Of a DNA stretch of 6,305 nt, positions 1 through 6,305 are shown in pieces. The translations under genes and the position numbers were made by a program. Below the pieces are notes generated by a model. That model saw only the letters and a list, made by a program, of their open reading frames with translations, searched no databases and had not been told where the DNA came from. Origin of the DNA: JAADHY01 sp964428935. Its GTDB lineage: Bacteria; Planctomycetota; Planctomycetia; Planctomycetales; Planctomycetaceae. Position 1 is the first letter of the stretch, and every line of letters starts with the position of its first letter. The stretch spans positions 1 to 6,305 of the forward strand of contig CAYSAG010000303.1 of assembly GCA_964428935.1 (NCBI GenBank), written 5' to 3'.

Positions 1-1802
1 TTGCCCTTGTGCTCCGAGTTCTCGTTGTATACCTCGTCCCGGTAGATGAACAGGACCAAACGGTAGTACGCTCGGCCTGTAATCGGGTCGGAGTCGCTTC
101 GGTCTGGAGCCAGACGTCGGGCGACGATTTGGATTTCGCTCGTGTCCGGCAGGGTGACGTAGTCGACGACGACGCGAGTCCAACCGGTGTCGCCCCGCAC
201 GTCTCCCGCCAACGACGCCGAGCGGGTCGCGAGCCAGCCGCGACCGTCACCCACTTGGAAGCCCGCCCCGTGCCCAGCCGTCTGCAGACGCTCGGTCTTG
301 ATCTCGCCAGTCACGCGGTAGCCTGTCAGCGGTTTGGCCGGCAGGACGACGGACGCGTGGTAGTAGTTCGTGCTGCGCCCCGTAAAGTCGACGACGAGCG
401 TGTTGCCTTGGACTCGCTGCCGGACGTCGGAGGTCGGCGACAGGCGCCACCGATAGTCACGCGGCAGCAAGTTGCGTTCGAACAACCGGAAGCGGCTCGG
501 CTGGCCCTGCCGAGCGGGAACACCCGCACCACCGGGAAAGTCCCAGTGATCGCAGTCCACTCGCGACTCAATCAGCACGTCGCCGAAATGCTCGTTGTAG
601 AGCTGGTAGACGTAGAAGTTCGCCTGCTTGACCAGCGGCTCGCCCTTGTGCGGGTAGCCGCGCACCATGCCCCAGTACTCATTGGCAAACTGCCAGAAAT
701 TGGCCAGCGCGATGCGGTTCTTGGGCTGCATCATGACCCGAATGTGCTCGGCGTTCCGCAACGCATTGCACAACGATTGCCGGTAAGGCACGGGTTTATT
801 CTGGACGAAGTGGCCGTTGTATTCGGTCACCGCCCAAGGCAGGTCAGTCCGGCCGGTTTCCTCTTCGACCAGCCGGTTCAGCTCATCGTAAATCCTCTGA
901 AGTTGTACGCCAACGGCCGTGCACGCCTGCATCAACAGGCGAGACTTTTCGTGGGTCGTGTCGCCGTGGAACGCAGGCAGGTACGTGTGTTCGATGCCGA
1001 AATCGATCTGACCGCCGGCGATCCGCAGCACCGTGCGATTCCATTTCTCGAAGGGGTGCCAGATGATTGCGCCCAACTTGATCCTCGGATCGACGGCTTT
1101 CATGGCCGCGCGGTATTCCAGGTAGCGGCGAGCGTACTCCTCGGCCGTAATTCTTCGCTTCTCCCGCCGCCCTTCGGTCGGGTAGTGCTCCCCGTGGTTG
1201 GATTCATTGCCGTATTCGAACCACACGACGTTGTACGGCTCCGGGTGTCCGTCAGCCGCTCGGACCGCCGCCCAGTCGACGCCTCCGTTCGGGTTGCTAC
1301 CGTCGTTTGGTGAATTGAGGTACTCGACCAAATCCGCGGCATCGGCCGCCGTTCCCCAATAGACGGCGACTGTCAGGATCGGAATCGCGTTCGTAGCCTC
1401 GCAAAAGGCGAGAAACTCGGGCAGACCGAATTTTTGCCGCGGTCGTTTTTCGATGGGGCCGACCGTTCGTTTCCAGTTGTAGTTGTGCGTCGCGCAGCCC
1501 CCGGGCCAACGCCAGACGGTGACTCCAGCCTCTTTGGCCAGCCGGGCGAACGCCGGCTCGGGCCGACGCCGCTCCGGGTCCCAGACTCCCGCTCCACGAT
1601 CGGAATAGTCCGGCCGCGCCGCCCTCCAGCTTCCGTACTGGTACGCCAGCATGTTGTTGCCGAGGACCAGGCGGTTCACCCGCCCGATCTTCTTGTCCGG
1701 CAGCACCTCGATTCGAGCCCGTTTGGAAGCCGCCCGAGAGGACGTTCCCGTGGCGACGAAGACAAGCGTCAGCATCCAGTAGACCACGACTCGGCGACGC
1801 AT
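1..1802 (-). CDS. Secreted GH51-type alpha-L-arabinofuranosidase-like glycoside hydrolase (3'-truncated by window edge)
   Basis: The minus strand is open for 600 codons from ATG at 1802 to the window edge with no stop. The product probably releases terminal alpha-L-arabinofuranosyl residues from hemicellulose or pectin side chains outside the cytoplasm. Residues 1-25 form a Sec signal peptide: RRR, a hydrophobic run VVVYWMLTLVFVATG, then a likely cleavage after SRA. The catalytic barrel spans roughly 30-440. It shows WRWPGG (97-102) followed by HNYNW and GPIEKRP, matching the GH51 pattern PGG...GYNW..GP...RP. It also has WFEYGNE ending at E200 (candidate acid/base) and VTEYNGHF with E327 (candidate nucleophile), a spacing normal for GH51. 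W370 in NFWQF fits the late barrel strands. Residues about 465-595 are beta-rich and resemble a CBM4/9-like jelly roll. The start is fixed by a strong Shine-Dalgarno and the signal peptide. Another retaining clan GH-A family is possible; the substrate is inferred. The C-terminus lies outside the window. Confidence 0.85.
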   Translation of the reverse strand, partial: MRRRVVVYWMLTLVFVATGTSSRAASKRARIEVLPDKKIGRVNRLVLGNNMLAYQYGSWRAARPDYSDRGAGVWDPERRRPEPAFARLAKEAGVTVWRWPGGCATHNYNWKRTVGPIEKRPRQKFGLPEFLAFCEATNAIPILTVAVYWGTAADAADLVEYLNSPNDGSNPNGGVDWAAVRAADGHPEPYNVVWFEYGNESNHGEHYPTEGRREKRRITAEEYARRYLEYRAAMKAVDPRIKLGAIIWHPFEKWNRTVLRIAGGQIDFGIEHTYLPAFHGDTTHEKSRLLMQACTAVGVQLQRIYDELNRLVEEETGRTDLPWAVTEYNGHFVQNKPVPYRQSLCNALRNAEHIRVMMQPKNRIALANFWQFANEYWGMVRGYPHKGEPLVKQANFYVYQLYNEHFGDVLIESRVDCDHWDFPGGAGVPARQGQPSRFRLFERNLLPRDYRWRLSPTSDVRQRVQGNTLVVDFTGRSTNYYHASVVLPAKPLTGYRVTGEIKTERLQTAGHGAGFQVGDGRGWLATRSASLAGDVRGDTGWTRVVVDYVTLPDTSEIQIVARRLAPDRSDSDPITGRAYYRLVLFIYRDEVYNENSEHKG

Positions 1803-1809
1803 CGTTTTT

Positions 1810-1815
1810 CTCCTT
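1810..1815 (-). promoter_or_regulatory. Shine-Dalgarno site of the GH51-like gene
   Basis: On the minus strand this reads AAGGAG, followed by the 7-nt spacer AAAAACG and then ATG at 1802. It is a near-ideal ribosome binding site and fixes the start of the arabinofuranosidase-like gene. Confidence 0.85.
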
Positions 1816-1983
1816 GCCGTTTCACATCAGTGAGGAACGGTCGGCGTGCCTGCGAAATCGGCCGCTTCGCTGGACTTCGCCGGCCAGCGTGTGCAGGATC
1901 ACAATAGCCTGTTCTGGCGAGTCGTCTTCGGCGTGTGGGTTGCGGCCTTCGTTGCGGTGAGCCTGCAGGGACCAACATGATAC

Positions 1984-1987
1984 GGAG
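1984..1987 (+). promoter_or_regulatory. Shine-Dalgarno site supporting the GTG start at 1997
   Basis: GGAG lies 9 nt upstream of GTG at 1997. The reading frame is closed upstream by TGA at 1958-1960. No ATG, GTG or TTG in this frame lies between that stop and 1997, so this GTG is the most upstream usable start and the best supported one. Confidence 0.55.
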
Positions 1988-1996
1988 TCACCCGCC

Positions 1997-4900
1997 GTGT
2001 ACACAGCATCCATCGCTTGGTTAGTCGCGTTGTTCATGGTTCCCCCGTTGGGTCAGTCAGCTTCACAGGCCGGCGTGTGTGCTGCAACGCAGACGGCGAA
2101 AGGCTGCGGACGGATGATCACCGGCTGCATGCCACGCGCCGTCGGTTTGGTGGAACGGTCGGTTTCACGCAGCACGCTCTGGCGAGTTGCCGTCTACTGC
2201 GACCGGCAGCTCAGTCCAGCCGGTGCGCGTCGAGCCGCGAGCCGACTGGCCGGGTTGCTCAAGCGGCACGGCTACACGGTGCAGCAGCTCGGCGCGGATG
2301 AAGTGACTGATTCTCGCATGCTCCGAGCGGACCGATTCCGTGTCCTTGTGCTGCTCGACGCGACCAAGTTTCCAGCCGTCGCAGCCCGGACCCTGGAACG
2401 ATACCTTCGCGACGGCGGACACTTGCTCGTAATCGGCGGTCCCCCGTTTGTCGAGCCAGCGTGGCGGCGTGACGGTCGATGGTGGACCGCCCAATCGATC
2501 CGGCAGGCGATCCAAGCAGCACGCCCGGTCCACACGCTCTGGCCGTTCGACCGCATGGAAGACTTGGCCGGCTGGAAACGATCCACGAACGATCCGTCCA
2601 AGCCGGGCTGGCTCAAGCTGGTCGACCTGGGCCCACGGCATGGCAAGGGCTTGTATTACTGCACGACCGACCTGAGCGGCTGGGACACGTGGTCCTGTCC
2701 GCCTGCTAGGCAGCTCTTCCCCGTTGAAGACAAGTTGCTCTGCTTTCAAGCGCGAGGGGATGAGCGAACTCCGCAGTTGTTGGTCGAGGTGCGCGAGCGA
2801 GACGGCTCACGCTGGATGGCGGTCGTGGAGCTCTCGACCGAATGGCAATGGGTGGTGCTGTCGGAGCGAGACTTTCGGTATTGGAGCGACTCGCCGACGG
2901 GCCGACGACGTGGAGGACCGGCTGACCGACTGCACTTCGACCGGGCGACCGTCGTCAACTTCGGCTTGGCTCATTCGCACACGACCAGAGTCGGCGACGG
3001 GCCGCACCAGTTCTGGATCGACGATGTCGGCAGTGCCCCGAACCCGTTCGGCGACTGGCAGCGGCCACCGGTCCGATTCCCCATTCTCGAGACGCTTTAC
3101 CCGCGGTACAAAACGTACCCGATTAAGCGAGCGACGCAGCTGCGACTCGCCGGTCCGGCGACCGGCACACGGCCGGTGGGCGAACCGACAGAGGCCCGAC
3201 GCCACCTCTTGCCACGGCCAGCGTTCTCATGCATTGCTCGCCCACGAGGACTGGGGTTTTTCGACCAACGCAAATGGCGTTGGATTCCACTGGTCGAAGC
3301 GACCGACGCAGCCGGCAACCGGCGCGGAACAGTCCTGTGGATGCTGCTCCACCGCCAAGGACCGTACCGTCGGTCGATCCTTCTCGGCTGCGGCGTCGGT
3401 GCCGAAGCGGCGATCACAGACACTTGGCTCAGCCAGCAGCTGATGGCGGCGTTGGACCGGCTGCAGCGCGGCTTGTTCTTGCTGCAAGCCGGGGCCAACG
3501 GGTTCACGCTTTACGAAGACCAACCGGTGCGTCTTCAGGCCGAAGCGGTCAACTTTGGCACCACCGCGGCCGAGGTCCGGGTCACGTTTTCGCTGGTCCC
3601 CAGGGGTTCGTCGTCGGGAAAGGGCTACCAAGTCGTAGCGGTTGCGACCGTTCCGCCAGGGCAACAGAAGCGCATCGACGCTGCCGCCCCGTTCCCGCTG
3701 CGGCTCTCACCAGGAAAGTACCTGGTGACCGTCGAGCTGATACACGGGGACACGTCGGTCGACCGAATCGCCCACGAACTCTGCGTACTGCAGGTGCGCA
3801 AACCGGCAGCGGACGAGTTCGTGCGTGTCGATGGCGACCGGTTCGTCCGAAAGGGTCGAACGTGGACTCCGGTCGGTGTCAACTACTGGCCGCTCTATGT
3901 GTCGGGTTTGGAACCGAGCGACTACACGGCCGGGTGGCTCAAGCCAGCTTACTACGACCCGATCGAAATCGAACGAGATCTTGCCCTGATGAACGAGTTG
4001 GGCATCAACATGGTGAGCATCCAGTTGGGAGGACCGGAGTCTGCGGCGAACTTGATCGACTTCCTCCGTCGCTGCGGTGAGCATGGGATTCTGGTCAACG
4101 GATTCCTTGGTGGTGCTTCGCCGATTCGATTCAACGAGGATGCGGTTCAAGCCGAGCTGGAGGCGGCGCGTCTGGTCGACAACCCGGTGCTGTTCGCCTA
4201 CGACATCATCTGGGAGCCGGGCAACTGGATGTTCCGCGCCGACTGGCGCCCTCGCTGGAACCGCGACTGGACCGAATGGGTGCGTGAGCGCTACGGCAGC
4301 ATTGAGGCCGCGGAGACCGACTGGGGTTTTCGAGCTCGCCGCGATGCAAACGGCCTGCTGGCCGGACCGACCACGCGGCAAATGCGCGAAGACGGCCCGT
4401 GGCGCGTCATGGTCGCCGCCTACCGTCGGTTCATGGACGATTTGATGAGCGCCAAATGGAACGCCGCCGTGCGTCGCCTGCGCCAGATCGACCCGAACCA
4501 CCTCATCAGCTTCCGCCAAGGCAACACGCTGCCGCAGGACTTCACATTCACCGCAACGCCCAAGCACATCGACTTCATCTGCCCGGAAGGTTACGCAATC
4601 CCGCACTCCGAGCTGGGCTACAACGCGGCGTGCTTCGTCACGCGCTTTGTGACGTTCACCACGCGAGGCAAGCCGGTGGTGTGGGCGGAGTTCGGCCGCA
4701 GCGTGTGGGACCGGACGCGCATGGAGCCGAACCGCGATGCGTACGCCGACCAGGCCGAGTACCACGAGCTCTTCTACCGCGCGTGCGTCGATTCCGGTGC
4801 GGCCGGCACGGCACCGTGGTGGTGGCCTGGAGGCTACCGGACCAACGAGCGTAGCGACTACGGCATCATCGACCCAGACGGCACGCCGCGGCCAGCCGCG

Positions 4901-5566
4901 CTGCTCATCAAGAAATACGCGGCAAAGCTGCAACTCGGGCGCCAGTCTCGGCAGCCGATCGAATGGTTCACGATCGACCGCGACGCTCACCCCGGCGGTT
5001 ACTGGTACGTGGTGTTTCACGAGGGCGCCGAGGCATGGGCTCGGGCAAGACAAGCGGGCAAGCGGCTCCACGTCCGCAGCCCGGGCACCGGAACGACTTC
5101 CGTCGACACGCCGCTGGTGGCCGTCGGCAACCGACCCTACAACGGCCACAACCCGCCGAAGTACCTCGATGCCGAGTTCAACCACTTGCAGGTGCTCGAC
5201 GTCAGCGGCACTTGGCGGGAAGCGCGCGACGGGACCGCCATCCGCGTGCGTCCAGACCGGCCGGTCCGAATTCGGGTTTCGGTCGGCAACATTCAAGAGG
5301 CCACCTGGATTGCCCCCAAGCCCAATGGCGGCGACCAAACTGGCACAGTCTGGCTCGCCACGACCAACCAGTCCGATCTCAAAGTCCGCATCCCGATCCC
5401 GCGTGACACGCCTTACTTGGCCGATGCCGAGTTGGGCGAGCAGATCCTGGTCGAACGGCTCGAAAAGAAGGTGCTGGTCGAACTGCAGATGACCGCCCTC
5501 AATCGCATGTGGTTCGGCGAGAAGCGCACGTTCGTGCTCGAACCGGCGAGCGAAACTCACCAGTAG
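1997..5566 (+). CDS. Large secreted multidomain glycoside hydrolase: amidotransferase-like domain, CBM-like domain and clan GH-A TIM barrel
   Basis: A 1189-residue protein, probably an extracellular or periplasmic polysaccharide- or oligosaccharide-hydrolysing enzyme; I cannot name the exact family or substrate. Residues 1-25 look like a signal peptide (IAWLVALFMVPPLG, then SASQA), although the N-terminus lacks a basic residue. Residues 62-150 form an alternating alpha/beta unit from WRVAVYCD to HLLVIGGPPF, like class I glutamine amidotransferase or beta-galactosidase trimerisation domains. Residues about 175-348 are a jelly-roll CBM-like domain ending FWIDDVG (339-345). Residues 350-490 contain more alpha/beta sequence, and 495-600 are Ig-like. 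The TIM barrel (about 610-960) begins with TPVGVNYWP and has IIWEPGNW with E740 (candidate acid/base), WVRERYGSIEAAETDWG, VVWAEFG with E898 (candidate nucleophile) and the aromatic cluster WWWPGGY (941-947). Residues 985-1189 are beta-rich. It diverges from the arabinofuranosidase-like gene, suggesting shared regulation. GTG start chosen for GGAG and the signal-like segment; M40 is an alternative. Gene call is strong; the domain names are inference from pattern. Confidence 0.88.
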   Translation: MYTASIAWLVALFMVPPLGQSASQAGVCAATQTAKGCGRMITGCMPRAVGLVERSVSRSTLWRVAVYCDRQLSPAGARRAASRLAGLLKRHGYTVQQLGADEVTDSRMLRADRFRVLVLLDATKFPAVAARTLERYLRDGGHLLVIGGPPFVEPAWRRDGRWWTAQSIRQAIQAARPVHTLWPFDRMEDLAGWKRSTNDPSKPGWLKLVDLGPRHGKGLYYCTTDLSGWDTWSCPPARQLFPVEDKLLCFQARGDERTPQLLVEVRERDGSRWMAVVELSTEWQWVVLSERDFRYWSDSPTGRRRGGPADRLHFDRATVVNFGLAHSHTTRVGDGPHQFWIDDVGSAPNPFGDWQRPPVRFPILETLYPRYKTYPIKRATQLRLAGPATGTRPVGEPTEARRHLLPRPAFSCIARPRGLGFFDQRKWRWIPLVEATDAAGNRRGTVLWMLLHRQGPYRRSILLGCGVGAEAAITDTWLSQQLMAALDRLQRGLFLLQAGANGFTLYEDQPVRLQAEAVNFGTTAAEVRVTFSLVPRGSSSGKGYQVVAVATVPPGQQKRIDAAAPFPLRLSPGKYLVTVELIHGDTSVDRIAHELCVLQVRKPAADEFVRVDGDRFVRKGRTWTPVGVNYWPLYVSGLEPSDYTAGWLKPAYYDPIEIERDLALMNELGINMVSIQLGGPESAANLIDFLRRCGEHGILVNGFLGGASPIRFNEDAVQAELEAARLVDNPVLFAYDIIWEPGNWMFRADWRPRWNRDWTEWVRERYGSIEAAETDWGFRARRDANGLLAGPTTRQMREDGPWRVMVAAYRRFMDDLMSAKWNAAVRRLRQIDPNHLISFRQGNTLPQDFTFTATPKHIDFICPEGYAIPHSELGYNAACFVTRFVTFTTRGKPVVWAEFGRSVWDRTRMEPNRDAYADQAEYHELFYRACVDSGAAGTAPWWWPGGYRTNERSDYGIIDPDGTPRPAALLIKKYAAKLQLGRQSRQPIEWFTIDRDAHPGGYWYVVFHEGAEAWARARQAGKRLHVRSPGTGTTSVDTPLVAVGNRPYNGHNPPKYLDAEFNHLQVLDVSGTWREARDGTAIRVRPDRPVRIRVSVGNIQEATWIAPKPNGGDQTGTVWLATTNQSDLKVRIPIPRDTPYLADAELGEQILVERLEKKVLVELQMTALNRMWFGEKRTFVLEPASETHQ

Positions 5567-5735
5567 ACGGCCCGTGTGTGGTTTTGGAGGTTCAGCGGCC
5601 CTTTTCGGTCCGGCGTAGATGGTCCATTGTCGTCGACTTCTCCAGGCCCAGCCCGCTGAAGAGCGATGCGGGAATGAAGCAGCCTGACAAGCCAAGCAGT
5701 CGGACTCCGCGGACTCTCGCCGGCGCAGCGGACAT

Positions 5736-5747
5736 TGCCAGCTGGCA
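5736..5747. repeat. Perfect 12-bp palindrome TGCCAGCTGGCA
   Basis: The sequence equals its own reverse complement over 12 bp and lies in non-coding DNA downstream of the large glycosidase. A 12-bp dyad may be a protein-binding site, but I do not match it to a known operator, and chance occurrence in GC-rich DNA is not excluded. Confidence 0.4.
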
Positions 5748-5840
5748 TTGCGGAATGTGACGGATCGATGTGTGCGCTGGTTTCCGACATGTAACCTTGC
5801 AGATGGACACGTCCCTGCGCGCTGCAGAGAGAGGGCGCGG

Positions 5841-5850
5841 TGCCATGGCA
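5841..5850. repeat. Perfect 10-bp palindrome TGCCATGGCA
   Basis: This palindrome shares the half-site TGCCA/TGGCA with the one at 5736-5747 but lacks the central 2 bp. The different half-site spacing argues against one regulator binding both in the same way, so the functional meaning is uncertain. Confidence 0.35.
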
Positions 5851-5952
5851 GCGTGTAGAAGGCGAAGAGATTCAGCGCGGCGACTGAGCGTCGCGGTCTT
5901 CCGGTTTCAGGCCCGCTTGGTGCATTGGTGATCTGGCACGGGAGCACCCGGT

Positions 5953-5981
5953 TTGTGCGTCGAAATACTCGACGGTATGGT
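5953..5981 (+). promoter_or_regulatory. Candidate sigma-70-type promoter with embedded inverted repeat
   Basis: TTGTGC (5953-5958) and TATGGT (5976-5981) are separated by 17 nt. They match the -35 consensus at three of six positions and the -10 consensus at four of six. The spacer and the end of the -35 box contain a perfect inverted repeat CGTCGA-AATAC-TCGACG (5958-5974), placed where a repressor could block RNA polymerase. Transcription would start roughly 80 to 90 nt before the ATG at 6073. The consensus match is weak, so this is a candidate only. Confidence 0.3.
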
Positions 5982-6060
5982 TCCAGTCTGGCGGTGGGGG
6001 CGAGAGCTCACGGGGGCTTCGAGCAACCGGCGAACGGACTACGCGGCTCGTTTGTTTCCC

Positions 6061-6065
6061 AGGAG
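6061..6065 (+). promoter_or_regulatory. Shine-Dalgarno site of the short secreted ORF
   Basis: AGGAG lies 7 nt before ATG at 6073 but only 1 nt before the in-frame ATG at 6067. The spacing therefore favours 6073 as the real start. Confidence 0.65.
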
Positions 6066-6072
6066 AATGCAC

Positions 6073-6276
6073 ATGACGCCCAAGAACGCTCCGGTCGCCT
6101 GGTTGACGTGCTTACTCATTGTGCCTGCCGTCGCCGGAGCTCAGGACCATCCGGCATGGACGCGGCGCGGTCGGGTCGTCTGGGGCCGCAACTTGCACGA
6201 GCCGCTCGCCCTCTACCGGCGCGAGAAGCGGCCGATGGCCGGTGTCGCCGTCCAGGGGTTGTGGCTCGACGAATAG
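6073..6276 (+). CDS. Short secreted protein of unknown function, possibly the interrupted start of a longer gene
   Basis: This 67-residue ORF follows a good Shine-Dalgarno. It begins with a clear Sec signal peptide: MTPKNAP, a hydrophobic segment VAWLTCLLIVPAV, then AGAQ with likely cleavage near residue 23. The mature part would be only about 44 residues, rich in Arg and Trp (WTRRGRVVWGRN, then HEPLALYRREKRP), and ends GLWLDE before TAG at 6274-6276. I do not recognise a family. The frame after the stop reads YRKVRSEQT and stays open to the window edge, which looks like a plausible continuation. It may therefore be a pseudogene, a sequencing error or a genuinely short exported peptide. It lies about 500 bp after the large glycosidase on the same strand, probably under its own promoter. 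Its export signal fits a role near the secreted enzymes, but no function can be assigned. Confidence 0.5.
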   Translation: MTPKNAPVAWLTCLLIVPAVAGAQDHPAWTRRGRVVWGRNLHEPLALYRREKRPMAGVAVQGLWLDE

Positions 6277-6305
6277 TACAGGAAGGTTCGCAGCGAGCAA
6301 ACGAT

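Larger units (their letters stand above)
1803..1996. promoter_or_regulatory. Divergent intergenic region between the two glycosidase genes
   Basis: This 194-bp stretch separates the start codons of two large genes that point away from each other, so promoters for both should lie here. I could not assign convincing -35/-10 pairs on either strand. Visible structure is modest: an inverted repeat CGCTGG-N10-CCAGCG at 1868-1889, a short TCAC-ATCA-GTGA dyad at 1822-1833 close to the GH51-like ribosome binding site, and a direct repeat GTTGCGG at 1939-1945 and 1951-1957 with a 12-bp period. Any of these could be an operator, but none matches a site I recognise. Confidence 0.5.
5567..6060. other. Intergenic region without a convincing gene
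   Basis: No reading frame on either strand here has a start, ribosome binding site and protein-like composition, and I see no tRNA or rRNA signature. I also find no strong stem followed by a T-run that would end transcription of the large upstream gene. Only weak dyads are present, such as CCCGC-N11-GCGGG at 5652-5672. A tandem repeat CGGACTC occurs at 5701-5707 and 5710-5716. Palindromes at 5736-5747 and 5841-5850 and a promoter-like segment at 5953-5981 are listed separately. Confidence 0.6.

Noticed and set aside
9..1313. A 434-codon plus-strand ORF opposite the GH51-like gene
   Set aside because: Its translation is low in recognisable structure, and it overlaps the minus-strand frame that has a ribosome binding site, a signal peptide and glycosidase motifs. 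It is an antisense shadow typical of GC-rich coding DNA.
1434..1907. A 157-codon plus-strand ORF over the 5' end of the GH51-like gene and the intergenic region
   Set aside because: It is rich in Arg, Pro and Ser with no motif, and lies opposite the signal peptide and N-terminal barrel of the well-supported minus-strand gene.
3229..4080. A 283-codon ORF in another plus-strand frame inside the large gene
   Set aside because: The 1997-5566 frame encodes continuous domain sequence across this stretch, so the second frame is a shadow.
5652..5672. CCCGC-N11-GCGGG as a terminator of the large gene
   Set aside because: The stem is only 5 bp with a long loop and is not followed by a T-run, so it does not support an intrinsic terminator.
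3707..5947. A 746-codon minus-strand ORF opposite the large glycosidase
   Set aside because: It has no domain-like pattern and no good ribosome binding site. It is the antisense of the TIM barrel, whose catalytic motifs are clear on the plus strand.
5977..5997. A possible tRNA T-arm (GGTTCCAGTC) in the downstream intergenic region
   Set aside because: The loop does not fit the TTCRANYC pattern and no acceptor stem or anticodon arm can be drawn around it.
5953..6072. An earlier GTG or ATG start for the short secreted ORF, including GTG at 5955-5957 region and ATG at 6067
   Set aside because: The upstream extension is not signal-peptide-like and lacks a ribosome binding site. ATG at 6067 is only 1 nt from AGGAG, whereas ATG at 6073 is 7 nt away and begins a typical signal peptide.

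Overview
The window is GC-rich, with codon third positions dominated by G and C. It carries a small carbohydrate-degradation locus built around two large secreted proteins transcribed away from each other. The high GC, the arginine-rich proteins and the very large multidomain secreted glycosidases would suit an environmental polysaccharide degrader such as a Planctomycetota or Armatimonadota member. That taxonomic guess is inference only; there is no marker gene here.

Layout. (1) 1802 down to 1, minus strand: the first 600 codons of a secreted GH51-type alpha-L-arabinofuranosidase-like enzyme with a C-terminal beta-sandwich. It has a strong Shine-Dalgarno, a Sec signal peptide, an arginine-tryptophan-proline-Gly-Gly substrate motif, an acid/base GNE motif and a TEYN nucleophile motif. 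It has no stop codon in the window, so its 3' end is missing. (2) 1803-1996: a 194-bp divergent intergenic region that must hold the 5' signals of both large genes. (3) 1997-5566, plus strand: a 1189-residue protein that I read as signal peptide, amidotransferase-like Rossmann half, jelly-roll carbohydrate-binding-like domain, the rest of the alpha/beta part, an Ig-like domain, a clan GH-A type TIM barrel (candidate catalytic E740 and E898) and a beta-rich tail. (4) 5567-6060: about 500 bp with no convincing gene, containing several palindromes and one candidate promoter with an inverted repeat inside its spacer. (5) 6073-6276, plus strand: a short ORF with a good Shine-Dalgarno and signal peptide that stops at an amber codon after only 67 residues. 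The frame continues in protein-like sequence after the stop to the window edge, so this may be the broken or interrupted start of a longer secreted protein.

How they may work together. The arabinofuranosidase-like enzyme would remove arabinose side chains from arabinoxylan, arabinan or arabinogalactan. The multidomain GH-A protein would act on the backbone or on released oligosaccharides. Both carry export signals, so the work is expected outside the cytoplasm. No transporter, regulator, RNA gene, CRISPR array or mobile element is visible. The divergent arrangement suggests co-regulation, but this is inferred from gene order only.
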